From assembly GCF_001468225.1 (NCBI RefSeq), contig NZ_LNRU01000004.1, forward strand, positions 395,477 to 459,476: 64,000 nt of DNA, written 5' to 3'. Source of the DNA: Sphingopyxis sp. H053 (GTDB lineage: Bacteria; Pseudomonadota; Alphaproteobacteria; Sphingomonadales; Sphingomonadaceae). Below are positions 45,846 to 55,811 of this stretch, piece by piece. The translations under genes were made by a program, and so were the position numbers. Positions within the stretch are counted from its first letter, which is position 1, and each line of letters starts with the position of its first letter. Below the pieces are notes generated by a model. That model was not told where the DNA came from. It saw only the letters and a list, made by a program, of their open reading frames with translations, and ran no database searches.

Positions 45846-47656
45846 GCCTGTTCGCTTCGATCCTCGCGCTGAGCCTGGCGGGCGCCGCGCCCGCCGAGGA
45901 TTATCGCCAGCGCCCGCCCGAGGACGAAATCATCTATTTTGTGCTTCCCGACCGCTTCGAGAATGGCGATCCCCAGAACGACCGCGGCGGGCTGAAGGGC
46001 GACCGGCTGCAGAACGGCTATGACCCGACCGCGAAGGGCTTTTTCCACGGCGGTGACCTTGCGGGGCTCACCAAGCGGCTCGACTATATCCAGGGCATGG
46101 GGACGACCGCGATCTGGTTCGCGCCGATCTTCAAGAACAAGCCCGTACAAGGCCCGAAGGGCGACGAAAGCGCGGGTTATCACGGCTATTGGGTCACCGA
46201 CTTCACGCAGGTCGACCCGCATTTCGGCACCAATGCCGAGTTCAAGGCGTTCGTCGACGCGGCGCACGCGCGCGGCATGAAGGTCTATATGGACATCATC
46301 GCCAACCACACCGCCGATGTGATCACCTACAAGGAGGGCGCAGACGGAGGCTTCCGCTATCGCAGCCTTGCCGATTATCCCTTCTCGCGTCGCGGCGGGG
46401 TGAAGGGCGCGCCGGTCAATCCGGGCTTCGCCGGCGACCATGTCGCCGATGCCGACAACTGGAAAAAACTGACCGATTCCGGCTTCGCCTACACCCCCGT
46501 CGTGCCGAAGGGCGAGGAGCGGGCGAAGGTACCCGGCTGGCTCAACGACCCGATCTATTATCACAACCGCGGCAACAGCGATTGGGTTGGCGAATCTTCG
46601 CTCTATGGCGACTTCGCCGGGCTCGACGATCTCGCGACCGAGCACCCGCGCGTCGTGCAGGGCTTTATCGACATTTACGGCCGCTGGATCGACGAATTCG
46701 GGATCGACGGGTTTCGCATCGACACGGCGAAGCATGTGAACCCCGAATTCTGGCGAGCCTTCGTGCCCGCGATGCAGGCGCGCGCAAAGGCGCGCGGCAT
46801 TCCCAATTTCCACATCTTCGGCGAAGTCTATGTCGACGCCGCCGTCGATCCGGGCGCGCTCGCCTGGTACACGCACGCGGCAGGCTTGCCCGCGGTGCTT
46901 GATTTCGGTTTCGCACGCGCCGCGATCGATGCGGTAAGCGGCACCAAGGGCACCGGCGAATTCGCGCGGCTGTTCGACGGCGACGCGCTCTACAAGGGCG
47001 GGGCAGGGGCGGCGCTTGGGCTGCCGACCTTCCTCGGCAATCATGACATGGGCCGCTTTGCGATGTTCGTGAAAGCGGCGAACCCCGCGGCGAGCGAGGC
47101 CGAACTGCTCCAGCGCGTGATGCTCGGCCATGCGATGCTGCTGACGCTGCGCGGCGTCCCGACGATCTATTATGGCGATGAGCAGGGGTTCGTGTCGGAC
47201 GACAAGGATCAACTCGCGCGCGAGAGCATGTTTGCCTCAAAGGTCGCCGCCTATAACGACAATGATCTGATCGGCAGCGACGCGACGACCGCCACCGCCA
47301 ACTTCGATCCCATGCATCCGCTCTATCGCCATATCGCGGCGCTGTCCGAAATCCGGCGCAAGACGCCCGCGCTGACGCGCGGCGCGACAAAGGTTCGCGC
47401 CTTCTCTGAAAAGCCCGGATTGCTTGCGGTATCGCGCTTCGATCCCGACACCGGCCGCGAAGTGCTGCTCGCGTTCAACACGTCGGCGGCGCCGCTGTCG
47501 GCGAATATTGCCATCGATATGAAAAGCGCGGGCTTTACCGCGCTCCACGGTGACTGTCCGGCAAGCCCCGCCGCGCCGGGCAGCATCCATCTTTCTCTCC
47601 CCGCCTTTGGCACGATCATCTGCCGGGCCAGCGAAGAAGCGAAGACCACGCCATAA
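45842..47656 (+). CDS. Periplasmic GH13 alpha-amylase family glycosidase
   Basis: A 604-residue GH13 enzyme. Region I is MDIIANH, region II FRIDTAKH with nucleophile Asp294, region III FGEVY with acid/base Glu328, and region IV FLGNHD with Asp402; the triad is complete. The start SLFASILALSLAGAAPAED is a signal peptide without an N-terminal Lys/Arg, so export is probable but a little weak. It probably cleaves alpha-1,4 maltodextrin or cyclodextrin internally. ATG 45842 overlaps the halogenase stop (ATGA); its stop overlaps the next start (TAATG). Confidence 0.92.
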   Translation: MSLFASILALSLAGAAPAEDYRQRPPEDEIIYFVLPDRFENGDPQNDRGGLKGDRLQNGYDPTAKGFFHGGDLAGLTKRLDYIQGMGTTAIWFAPIFKNKPVQGPKGDESAGYHGYWVTDFTQVDPHFGTNAEFKAFVDAAHARGMKVYMDIIANHTADVITYKEGADGGFRYRSLADYPFSRRGGVKGAPVNPGFAGDHVADADNWKKLTDSGFAYTPVVPKGEERAKVPGWLNDPIYYHNRGNSDWVGESSLYGDFAGLDDLATEHPRVVQGFIDIYGRWIDEFGIDGFRIDTAKHVNPEFWRAFVPAMQARAKARGIPNFHIFGEVYVDAAVDPGALAWYTHAAGLPAVLDFGFARAAIDAVSGTKGTGEFARLFDGDALYKGGAGAALGLPTFLGNHDMGRFAMFVKAANPAASEAELLQRVMLGHAMLLTLRGVPTIYYGDEQGFVSDDKDQLARESMFASKVAAYNDNDLIGSDATTATANFDPMHPLYRHIAALSEIRRKTPALTRGATKVRAFSEKPGLLAVSRFDPDTGREVLLAFNTSAAPLSANIAIDMKSAGFTALHGDCPASPAAPGSIHLSLPAFGTIICRASEEAKTTP

Positions 47657-49296
47657 TGACCCAGCCCCTCGTCCAGAATGTCAGCTTGTCCGCCGCCGCA
47701 GAGGCGCCGTGGTGGAGGGGCGCGGCAATCTATCAGATCTACCCGCGCAGCTTCGCCGATTCGAACGGCGACGGGATCGGCGACCTTGCCGGCATCACCG
47801 CGCGGCTCGACTATGTCGGCTCGCTCGGCGTCGATGCGATCTGGCTGTCGCCCTTCTACCCCTCGCCGATGGACGACTTCGGTTATGACATCGCCGACTA
47901 TTGCGGCGTCGACCCGATTTTCGGCACGCTCGCCGATTTCGACGCGCTGATCCAGCGCGCGCATGCGTTGGGGCTGAAGGTCACGACCGACCTTGTGTTC
48001 GCCCACACCTCCGATCGTCACGCCTGGTTCGCCGAAAGCCGCGCGAGCAAGGACAATGACAAGGCCGACTGGTATGTCTGGGCCGATGCGAAGCCCGACG
48101 GGTCGCCGCCGACCAACTGGCAGTCGGTGTTCGGCGGCCCGGCGTGGACGTGGGACGCGCGGCGCGGCCAATATTATATGCATAATTTCCTGGGCTCGCA
48201 GCCGCAGCTCAACGTCCATAACCCGGAGGTGCAGGACGCGCTGCTCGGCGTTGTGCGTTTCTGGCTCGACCGCGGCGTCGACGGGTTTCGCATCGATGCG
48301 ATAAACTTCTCGATGCACGATCCCGAATTTCGCGACAATCCGCCCGCGCCGCCGTCGAACAAGGTCCGCACCCGTCCGTTCGATTTCCAGCAGAAAATCC
48401 ACAACCAGTCGCACCCCGACATCCCGCTCTTCCTCGAACGAATCCGCGCGCTGACCGATCAATATCCGGGCAGCTTCACCGTTGCCGAAGTCGGCGGCGA
48501 CGATGCGGTGCGCGAGATGAAGCTGTTCACCGCGGGCGAGAGCCGGCTGAACAGCGCCTATGGCTTCGACTTTCTCTATGCCGACCGGCTGACGCCGCAA
48601 TTGGTGCGCGAGGCGGCCGAACAATGGCCCGAGGCGCCGGGGCTCGGCTGGCCGAGCTGGGCCTTTGAGAATCACGACGCGCCGCGCGCGGTGTCGCGCT
48701 GGACCCCCGAAGGCGTCGATCCCGTGGCCTATGCGCGGATGAAGATGGCGCTGCTCTGCGCGCTGCGCGGCAATATCATCCTCTATAATGGCGAGGAACT
48801 GGGGCTCGATCAGGTCGAGATCCCGTTCGAGCTGGTGAAGGATCCCGAGGCGCTCAAGAACTGGCCGCTTACGTTGTCGCGCGATGGCGCGCGCACGCCG
48901 CTGCCGTGGGCGGCGGGCGAAAATCATGCGGGCTTTTCGAGCGCCGATCCGTGGTTGCCGCTCGGCTCGACGCACGGCGCGCTCGCGGTCGACCGGCAAC
49001 AGGGTGATCCGGATTCGCTGCTCAACCTCACGCGCCATCTTATCGCGCTGCGCGCCGCGCACCCGGCGCTGCGGCTCGGCCGCGACGCGCGCTGGATTGC
49101 CGAGGGCGATCTGCTCGGTTTCGATCGGATCGCGGAGGGCGAGCATATCCGCTGCCTCTTCAATCTCGGTGGCAGGGCGATCGATATCGCTGACCACGGG
49201 CAGGGCGGCACGCCCATCGCCGCCCTCAACGGCGCCGATCCGGCGCATCTGCCGCCGTGCGGTGCTCTCTGGCTGAAACTCGAAGGAACAAATTGA
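47656..49296 (+). CDS. GH13 alpha-glucosidase, subfamily 23-like
   Basis: A 546-residue exo-alpha-glucosidase of the oligo-1,6-glucosidase/alpha-glucosidase type: WWRGAAIYQIYPRSFADSNGDGIGDLAGI at the start, then Asp214 (GFRIDAINF), Glu278 (VAEVGG) and Asp341 (ENHDAPR) as triad. No signal peptide is present, so it acts in the cytosol on oligosaccharides delivered by MalY. Length and opening match sphingomonad and Xanthomonas enzymes. It starts within the amylase stop (TAATG) and ends within the GH97 start (TGATG). Confidence 0.94.
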   Translation: MTQPLVQNVSLSAAAEAPWWRGAAIYQIYPRSFADSNGDGIGDLAGITARLDYVGSLGVDAIWLSPFYPSPMDDFGYDIADYCGVDPIFGTLADFDALIQRAHALGLKVTTDLVFAHTSDRHAWFAESRASKDNDKADWYVWADAKPDGSPPTNWQSVFGGPAWTWDARRGQYYMHNFLGSQPQLNVHNPEVQDALLGVVRFWLDRGVDGFRIDAINFSMHDPEFRDNPPAPPSNKVRTRPFDFQQKIHNQSHPDIPLFLERIRALTDQYPGSFTVAEVGGDDAVREMKLFTAGESRLNSAYGFDFLYADRLTPQLVREAAEQWPEAPGLGWPSWAFENHDAPRAVSRWTPEGVDPVAYARMKMALLCALRGNIILYNGEELGLDQVEIPFELVKDPEALKNWPLTLSRDGARTPLPWAAGENHAGFSSADPWLPLGSTHGALAVDRQQGDPDSLLNLTRHLIALRAAHPALRLGRDARWIAEGDLLGFDRIAEGEHIRCLFNLGGRAIDIADHGQGGTPIAALNGADPAHLPPCGALWLKLEGTN

Positions 49297-51338
49297 TGCG
49301 TAGCCTGTTCGCCGCCCTCCCGCTGCTCGCCGTGGCAGCGGCGCCCGCCTTCGCGCAGGATACGCGGCCCGAACAGACGGCATCGTCGCCCGACGGCGCT
49401 ATCGTGCTGACGGTTTCGACCGACAATGACCAGCGGCCGACCTGGTCGCTGTCGCGGAGGGGCAAGCTGTTGATCGCGCCGTCGAAGCTCGGTTTCATCC
49501 TCGCCGACCGCATCGGGCTGCAACGCGGCTTTGCGATCGAAAGCGTCGAGCGCGCGAGCGGCGACACGCGCTGGGAACAGCCGTGGGGCGAGCGCCGCTT
49601 CGTCCGTGACCGGCATATCGAACTGCTCGTCCGCTTCCGTCAGGACAAGAGCTGGGGCGGCCACGCGATGAACGTCCGCTTCCGCCTCTTCGACGACGGC
49701 ATCGGCTTCCGCTACGAACTGCCCGAGCAGGCGGGACTCAAGACCGCGAAGATCATCGACGAAATCACCGAATTCGACATCGCGCCCAAAGGTACCGCGT
49801 GGTGGATCACCGGCGGCGAGTGGAACCGCTACGAGCAAATCTATCAAAAAACGCCGATAGACGCGGTCGCGACCGCGCACACCCCGATCACGATGCGCCT
49901 CGACGACGGGACGCATCTGGCGTTCCACGAAGCCGCCCTCGTCGACTATGCCGGCATGTGGTTCAAGCGAGCCGAGGGACAAAAGTTCCGCGCGACGCTG
50001 TCACCATCCTCAAAGGGCGCACGCGTCGTCCGCGACCTGCCGTTCGTGACGCCGTGGCGCACGATCCGCATCGCCGACAATGCGGCGGGGCTGGTCGAAA
50101 GCGACCTCGAACTCAACCTCAACGAACCCAACAAGCTGGGCGATGTCAGCTGGTTCAAGCCGATGAAATATATCGGCATCTGGTGGGGGATGATCCGCGG
50201 CGACTGGAGCTGGGCCGAGGGGCCCAAGCATGGCGCGACGACCGAGCGGACGAAGCAATATATCGACTTCGCGGCGAAGCACGGCTTTGGCGGCGTATTG
50301 GTCGAAGGGTGGAACAAGGGCTGGAACGGCAATTGGTTCGGCCATGGCGACGAGTTCAGCTTTACCGAGGCGACCACCGATTTCGACCTGAAGGCGGTGA
50401 CCGACTATGCGCGCAAAAAGGGCGTGCAGCTGATCGGCCACCATGAAACCGGCGGCAATGTCGCGGTCTATGAGGCGCAGCTCGACGATGCGATGAAGCT
50501 CTATGGCCAGCTCGGCGTCGGGACGGTGAAGACCGGCTATGTCGCCGACGCTGGCGGGATCATCGCGCCGGGTGCCACGCCCGGGGCCACCGCGATGGAA
50601 TGGCACGACGGCCAGCGCCAGGTGCAGCATCATCTCAAGGTGGTCGAGACTGCGGCGAAATATCATGTTGCGGTCAATCCGCACGAACCGATCAAGGATA
50701 CGGGCCTGCGTCGTACCTATCCCAATTGGGTCGCCCGTGAAGGGGCGCGCGGCATGGAGTATAACGCGTGGGGCGCCTTCGCGAACGGCCCGGACCATGA
50801 ACCGACGCTCGTCTATACGCGCATGCTGTCGGGGCCAATGGACTTCACCCCCGGCGTGCTGAGCCTCGAGGGCGCGAACAAGGCGCCGCTCGCCTCGACG
50901 CTGGCAAAGCAGCTCGGGCTTTACCTCGCCATCTATTCGCCGATCCAGATGGCGGCCGATTTCGTCGAGAATCTGGAAGCGCATCCGCGCGAGCTGGAGT
51001 TCATCAAGGCGGTCCCCGCCGACTGGTCCGAAAGCCGCCTGATCGCGGGCGAAGTTGGCGATTATGCGATCTTCGCGCGCAAGGACCGCAGCAGCGCCGA
51101 CTGGTATGTCGGCGGGGTCAACGACGCAACCGAACGCACGCTGACGCTGCGCTTCGATTTCCTCGAACCGGGGAAAACCTATACCGCCACGATCTGGAAG
51201 GATGGCGAGGGCGCCACCTATCTGACCGACGCGCGGCACCGCATCGCCTATGACAGAATCAAGGTGAAGAAGGGCGACAGCTACAAGCTCTGGCTCGCAC
51301 CGGGCGGGGGCGCCGCGATGCGACTTTCACGGGACTGA
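49296..51338 (+). CDS. GH97 alpha-glucosidase (SusB-like)
   Basis: A 680-residue glycoside hydrolase family 97 enzyme with a signal peptide (RSLFAALPLLAVAAAPAFAQ) and hence periplasmic. Glu384 (GHHETGG), Glu464 (NPHEP) and Glu488 (GMEYNAW) align by motif with the inverting SusB set; Glu464 and Glu488 are 24 residues apart as in SusB (508/532). It would release glucose from the non-reducing end. The ATG overlaps the preceding stop (TGATG). The next gene is antiparallel, so this is the last gene of the malA operon. Confidence 0.92.
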   Translation: MRSLFAALPLLAVAAAPAFAQDTRPEQTASSPDGAIVLTVSTDNDQRPTWSLSRRGKLLIAPSKLGFILADRIGLQRGFAIESVERASGDTRWEQPWGERRFVRDRHIELLVRFRQDKSWGGHAMNVRFRLFDDGIGFRYELPEQAGLKTAKIIDEITEFDIAPKGTAWWITGGEWNRYEQIYQKTPIDAVATAHTPITMRLDDGTHLAFHEAALVDYAGMWFKRAEGQKFRATLSPSSKGARVVRDLPFVTPWRTIRIADNAAGLVESDLELNLNEPNKLGDVSWFKPMKYIGIWWGMIRGDWSWAEGPKHGATTERTKQYIDFAAKHGFGGVLVEGWNKGWNGNWFGHGDEFSFTEATTDFDLKAVTDYARKKGVQLIGHHETGGNVAVYEAQLDDAMKLYGQLGVGTVKTGYVADAGGIIAPGATPGATAMEWHDGQRQVQHHLKVVETAAKYHVAVNPHEPIKDTGLRRTYPNWVAREGARGMEYNAWGAFANGPDHEPTLVYTRMLSGPMDFTPGVLSLEGANKAPLASTLAKQLGLYLAIYSPIQMAADFVENLEAHPRELEFIKAVPADWSESRLIAGEVGDYAIFARKDRSSADWYVGGVNDATERTLTLRFDFLEPGKTYTATIWKDGEGATYLTDARHRIAYDRIKVKKGDSYKLWLAPGGGAAMRLSRD

Positions 51339-51439
51339 TGAAGGCGTCGCACGGTCAGGCAGCGGCGTACAGCGGCAGGATCCAAACTCGGAGAAATTCA
51401 CAAACTTAGAGCCGTGTATGACATTATTGGAGGCGATCA

Positions 51440-52666
51440 TCAGCTCCGATAGTCGGCGTTGATGCTGATATATCCGTGGGTGAGGTCGCACGTCCAAACG
51501 GTCGCGCGGCCTTCGCCGAGCCCCAGGTCGGCGCCGACGCGGATGTTTTGACCTTTGAGGTGCGCCGCAACCGGCGCTTCGTCATAGCCATCGACGGGTA
51601 GCCCGTCCTTCGCCACCCAATGATCGCCGAAGCGGATCGCGAGACGGTCGCGGTCGGCGGGTTCGCCCGCCTTGCCCACCGCCATCACGACGCGGCCCCA
51701 GTTCGCGTCCTCACCCGCGATCGCGGTCTTGACCAGCGGCGAATTGGCAATCGCGAGCGCGACACGCTTGGCACTGACATCGCTGATGGCGCCGGTGACG
51801 TGTATCTCGATGAACTTCGACGCGCCTTCGCCGTCGCGCACGACCTGTTGTGCAAGGTCGAGCGCGACCTCGCGGATCGCGGCATAGAGCGCGTCGGCGC
51901 CCGGATCGTCGCGCGTGGTTAGCACGGCGTTGCCTGCTTGCCCGGTCGCGAAGAGCAGCACCGTGTCGCTGGTCGAGGTGTCGCTGTCGACGGTGATGCT
52001 GTTGAAGCTACCGCCGGTCGCCTCGCTGAGCATCGCCTGCAACAGCGCAGGAGCGACCGCGGCGTCGGTGAAGATATAGCCGAGCATCGTCGCCATGTCG
52101 GGCGCGATCATGCCCGATCCCTTGACGATGCCCGCGACATGGACGGTCGTGCCACCGACGATCGCGCTCGCGCCCGAGCCCTTGGCGAAGGTGTCGGTGG
52201 TGCCGATGGTTTCGGCGGCGGCTTCCCACGAGCATGGCTGGGCGATCAGCGCAGCTTCGACCCCGGCGCGCGCCTTGTCCTTGGGCAAGGGCACGCCGAT
52301 GACGCCGGTCGAGCTGACGAACACTTCGCTCGGCTCGCAACCGATATGCCCCGCGACCTGTTCCATGATCTGCTCGACCGCTTCGCGCCCGCGATAGCCG
52401 GTGAAGGCGTTGCTGTTGCCCGCGTTGACGATCAGCGCGCGGCCGCTGCCGCCCTTGACCTGTTCGCGGCCGAGCTCGACTTCGGACGAGCAGCACACAT
52501 TGCGCGTGAACACCCCGGCGACGGTGGTGCCGGGGGTTAGCTCGACATAGGTGAGGTCGCAGCGGTCCCAATTCTTGTACTGCGCGCGCGCGACGCGGCG
52601 CGCGACCCCGGCGATGTCGGGGAGGGCCGGGAATGAGTCGGGGGCGAGCGGCGAGCGGGTGGTCAT
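51440..52666 (-). CDS. argJ: Bifunctional glutamate N-acetyltransferase/amino-acid N-acetyltransferase
   Basis: ArgJ transfers the acetyl group from N-acetylornithine to glutamate, and may also use acetyl-CoA, in arginine synthesis. The 408-residue precursor has the self-cleavage site MIAPDMAT|MLGY, with Thr193 as new N-terminal nucleophile of the beta chain. NAGNSNAFTGYRG, FVSSTGVIGVPL and GEDANWGRVVMAVGKAGE are family signatures. It stands alone here with repeats on its upstream side. ATG 52666 has no strong extension upstream. Confidence 0.96.
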   Translation of the reverse strand: MTTRSPLAPDSFPALPDIAGVARRVARAQYKNWDRCDLTYVELTPGTTVAGVFTRNVCCSSEVELGREQVKGGSGRALIVNAGNSNAFTGYRGREAVEQIMEQVAGHIGCEPSEVFVSSTGVIGVPLPKDKARAGVEAALIAQPCSWEAAAETIGTTDTFAKGSGASAIVGGTTVHVAGIVKGSGMIAPDMATMLGYIFTDAAVAPALLQAMLSEATGGSFNSITVDSDTSTSDTVLLFATGQAGNAVLTTRDDPGADALYAAIREVALDLAQQVVRDGEGASKFIEIHVTGAISDVSAKRVALAIANSPLVKTAIAGEDANWGRVVMAVGKAGEPADRDRLAIRFGDHWVAKDGLPVDGYDEAPVAAHLKGQNIRVGADLGLGEGRATVWTCDLTHGYISINADYRS

Positions 52667-52702
52667 GGGGACGCGCTTAATCGCAGTTCGCCCAAAGCAA
52701 AA

Positions 52703-52817
52703 CCCCTCCCGTAAACGGGAGGGGCAGTGAGACTTGCGAGCTTGCTCATTGGTCGCAGCGGGGTGGGCATGGCGACGTTGCTGGCCCACCCCCGACCCCT
52801 CCCGCAAGCGGGAGGGG
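52703..52817. repeat. Intergenic double-hairpin repeat (CCCCTCCCG type)
   Basis: Two hairpins, CCCCTCCCGT-AA-ACGGGAGGGG (52703-52724) and CCCCTCCCGC-AA-GCGGGAGGGG (52796-52817), bracket a segment with GGGTGGGC/GCCCACCC. It fills the space between argJ and the aldehyde dehydrogenase gene. Confidence 0.85.
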
Positions 52818-52826
52818 AAAAGATTA

Positions 52827-54260
52827 TCAGCCCGGAATGCCGCTGATCGACTTCACTTCCATGAAATCCTTGAGGCCGAACAGACCGCCTTCGCGGCCGT
52901 TGCCCGACGCCTTGTAGCCGCCGAACGCCGCGCCCGGGCCGGGGCCCCACGCGTTGACCGCGACCATGCCGGCGCGCAGCTTCGGTGCCACGTCGGCGGC
53001 CTTGGCGGGATCGCCCGAGATCACGGCCGACAGGCCATATTCGGTGTCGTTGGCGATATCGACGGCTTCGTCGAGGTCGCCATAGGCCATGATCGTCGCG
53101 ACGGGGCCAAAGATTTCCTCGTTGGCGATGCGCATATCGCGCGTGACGCCCGAGAAGACCGTCGGCTTGATATAATAGCCGCGGTTGACGTTCGACGGGA
53201 GACCGGTGCCGCCGGTCTCGAGCGTCGCACCTTCGTCGATCGCCGACTGGATCAGGCCCTGGATCTTGTCGAACTGCGCCTTGTTGACGACGGGGCCGAT
53301 ATGGCCGCCCTCGGCCTGCGGGTCGCCGACCGAGGTGCCGTCGAACATCGCCTTGATGAAGCCGGCGGCTTCGGCTTCCCGATCCTTCTGGACGAGGATC
53401 CGCGTCGGCGCGATGCAGCTCTGGCCGGTGTTGACGAGCACGCCCTGCACCGTCGGCGGCAACACGGCGGCGAAATCGGCGTCGGGCAGGACGATGTTCG
53501 GCGACTTGCCGCCGAGTTCCTGATGGACGCGCTTCACCGTGTCGGCCGCCGCCTTGGCGACGAGGATGCCCGCGCGGGTCGATCCGGTGAAGCTCACCAT
53601 TTCGATGCCGGGGTGCGCCGAAATCGCATTGCCGACGGTCGGGCCGTCGCCCTGGACGAGGTTGAAGACGCCCGGCGGCACGCCCGCCGCATCCAGGATT
53701 TCGGCGAAGATCGTCGCGTTGCCGGGGCATTCTTCCGACGGTTTCAGCACCATCGTGTTGCCGCCGGCAAGCGCGGGGGCGACCTTCAATGCGATCTGGT
53801 TGAGCGGCCAGTTCCACGGCGTGATCATGCCGACGACGCCGATCGGTTCGTAGGCGATGACGCCCGCGGCATATTTTTCGGTGAAGGCAAAATCCTTCAA
53901 TGCCGCGATGGTGCCGAGGAAGCCGCCGATGCCCGCGCCGACCTGCGCGGTGCCCGCGAAGCTGACCGGAGCGCCCATTTCACTCGCCATCGACTTGGCA
54001 AGGTCGGGTGCGCGCTTCTTATATTCCTCGACGATGCGGTTCAGCAGGTCGAGCCGTTCCTCGCGCGTCGTCTGCGACCAGCTCTTGAGCGCTTCGCGCG
54101 CCGCGGCGACGGCGTCGTCGACGTCGGCGGCGGTGCCGAGGACGATCGTCGAGGCGGCCTCTTCGGTTGCCGGGTTGATGACGTCGTGCGGCTTGCCGCC
54201 CTTGCTGTCGACCCAGCGGCCGCCGATGTAATTCTGCTTGAGATGCGTTTCGGTGCTCAT
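52827..54260 (-). CDS. Aldehyde dehydrogenase family protein
   Basis: A 477-residue NAD(P)-dependent aldehyde dehydrogenase. The catalytic Cys282 is in GQSCIAPTRI and the general base Glu248 in HQELGGKSPNIV; the cofactor site shows TPWNWPLNQIALKVAPALAGGNT and FTGSTRAG. Substrate range is not predictable from sequence; it resembles the broad-specificity DhaS/betaine-type group. Start ATG 54260. It has no tight operon partner. Confidence 0.93.
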   Translation of the reverse strand: MSTETHLKQNYIGGRWVDSKGGKPHDVINPATEEAASTIVLGTAADVDDAVAAAREALKSWSQTTREERLDLLNRIVEEYKKRAPDLAKSMASEMGAPVSFAGTAQVGAGIGGFLGTIAALKDFAFTEKYAAGVIAYEPIGVVGMITPWNWPLNQIALKVAPALAGGNTMVLKPSEECPGNATIFAEILDAAGVPPGVFNLVQGDGPTVGNAISAHPGIEMVSFTGSTRAGILVAKAAADTVKRVHQELGGKSPNIVLPDADFAAVLPPTVQGVLVNTGQSCIAPTRILVQKDREAEAAGFIKAMFDGTSVGDPQAEGGHIGPVVNKAQFDKIQGLIQSAIDEGATLETGGTGLPSNVNRGYYIKPTVFSGVTRDMRIANEEIFGPVATIMAYGDLDEAVDIANDTEYGLSAVISGDPAKAADVAPKLRAGMVAVNAWGPGPGAAFGGYKASGNGREGGLFGLKDFMEVKSISGIPG

Positions 54261-54355
54261 GTCCTGTCTCCCATCGGCGGTGAATCCGTCTCGGATTGCT
54301 ACCTAATCACTGTGGCGGATGAATCAAGCAAAGGCCAACTGCCAATTGCGGCAGG

Positions 54356-55666
54356 TCAGCGTTTTTCAGCAGAAAGGCGTGACATCAGGATGGCAGCGCG
54401 CGTCGCTTGGCGCGCGATGCTCGGGATATCGACCGCCTCGCCCGGGGCATGGTCGCCGGTGCTGTACGGCCCGAGTCCCGCGAGCCCGTCGACATCGGCG
54501 GCGACGAAGCTGATGTCGCCCGCGCCGCGCTTCAGCGGATCGAGCGGCGCCATTTCGGCGAGCCCGAGGTCGCGGTTCACCCCGTTCAATTTCGTGAGCA
54601 GCGCGCGGTTGCCGTCGGTCGGCGCCATCGATGGATAGCCGCCGGGGTCGAAGGCGATCTTTGCGTCGGTGCCGGGGGCATGCTCGGCGACGATCGCCGC
54701 CATCTTCGCCTTCACGCGCGCGATCTGTTCGGGCGACAGCGCACGCAGGTCGCCGCGCGCGACCGCTACGGGTGCGATGATGTTGGTCTTGCCGGTCACC
54801 GTCGCGCGGATGCCGCCCGCGTCGAGATCGGCCTGCTGCCCGCCCGCGATCAGCCCGACGTTGAAGGTCAGGTTCGGCTCGGGCAGCTCGGTGCGGAAAC
54901 GGTGGATGATGCGCGTGAGTTCATAGATCGCGCCGTCGCCCGCCGCGGCGCTGAAGATGCCCGAACTGTGCGCGCTCTTGCCCGTCGCGGTGACCGTCCA
55001 GCTGTCCGACGAGCGCCGCGCGACCGATCCCATGTCGGCACCATTATCTCGCACGAGCCCCTCGAAATCGAGCGCGACGTCGCTGCGCTTGCCCGCGGCG
55101 ATCAGGTCCGCGCGGGCCTTCTCGATCGGGGTGCCCGAATCCTCCTCGTCGCCGGTCATGTGGATTTCGATATTGGCATCCTTCAGCGTTCCCGCGGCCT
55201 GCATCGCCCGCAGCGCCGCGACGATCACGACCATCCCGCCCTTGTCGTCGCCCGCGCCGGGGCCTTCGCCCATATCGCCTTTGCGGACGAATTTCTGGAA
55301 GGGCGAGTCGGGTTCGAACACCGTGTCGAGATGCGCGATCAGCAGCAGCCGCTTGGCATCGGGTTTGCCGACATGCGTCGCGATCAGATGGCCCGCACGG
55401 CCGGTGTCGCGCATCGGCTTCCATTCGACCTTGAAACCGAGCGGTTCGAGTTCGGCGCGCATCATTTGCCCGACCTTCTCGACCCCTTCGAGATTGAGCG
55501 AGCCGCTGTTCTGATTGACGAGCTTTTCGAGCAGCGCGAGGTTGCGGTCCTGTTCCGCTGCGACCGTCTTTGCCATCGCGCTTTCGGCCTTGCCGAGCTT
55601 CGCCTGAGCCGTCGGGGCGAGCGCGAGTTGAAAGGCGATGAGGGCGGCAAAGGGCAGTGATTTCAT
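54356..55666 (-). CDS. Secreted M20 family zinc metallopeptidase
   Basis: A 436-residue M20 peptidase of the carboxypeptidase G2/glutamate carboxypeptidase type. The metal ligands are in LIAHLDTVFE, GAGDDKGGMV, GDEEDSG (catalytic Glu) and FEG; a His near the C-terminus is in YSTGDHAPGE. The signal peptide KSLPFAALIAFQLALAPTAQA implies periplasmic action. Likely removes a C-terminal residue from small peptides. ATG 55666 has GGAG 6 nt upstream. Followed upstream by a hairpin repeat and then the flavodoxin-like gene on the same strand. Confidence 0.92.
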   Translation of the reverse strand: MKSLPFAALIAFQLALAPTAQAKLGKAESAMAKTVAAEQDRNLALLEKLVNQNSGSLNLEGVEKVGQMMRAELEPLGFKVEWKPMRDTGRAGHLIATHVGKPDAKRLLLIAHLDTVFEPDSPFQKFVRKGDMGEGPGAGDDKGGMVVIVAALRAMQAAGTLKDANIEIHMTGDEEDSGTPIEKARADLIAAGKRSDVALDFEGLVRDNGADMGSVARRSSDSWTVTATGKSAHSSGIFSAAAGDGAIYELTRIIHRFRTELPEPNLTFNVGLIAGGQQADLDAGGIRATVTGKTNIIAPVAVARGDLRALSPEQIARVKAKMAAIVAEHAPGTDAKIAFDPGGYPSMAPTDGNRALLTKLNGVNRDLGLAEMAPLDPLKRGAGDISFVAADVDGLAGLGPYSTGDHAPGEAVDIPSIARQATRAAILMSRLSAEKR

Positions 55667-55694
55667 GGGGGACTCCGGCTCGTGCGTTACAAGT

Positions 55695-55772
55695 CGTCGC
55701 CCCCGCGAAGGCGGGGGCCGCTGGAGACGTGGCTCAAGGCCGATAGCGGCCCCCGCCTTCGCGGGGGCGACG
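55695..55772. repeat. Intergenic inverted repeat (CGTCGCCCCCGCGAAGGCGGGGG type)
   Basis: Left block 55695-55722 and right block 55745-55772 are near-perfect inverted copies, each containing CCCCCGC/GCGGGGG hairpins around GAAG or CTTC. It is the GC-richer relative of the element at 4032-4133. Confidence 0.85.
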
Positions 55773-55811
55773 GGATGGTTTGTGCCTCGCTTGCGACCCG
55801 GGCGCAAGCGC

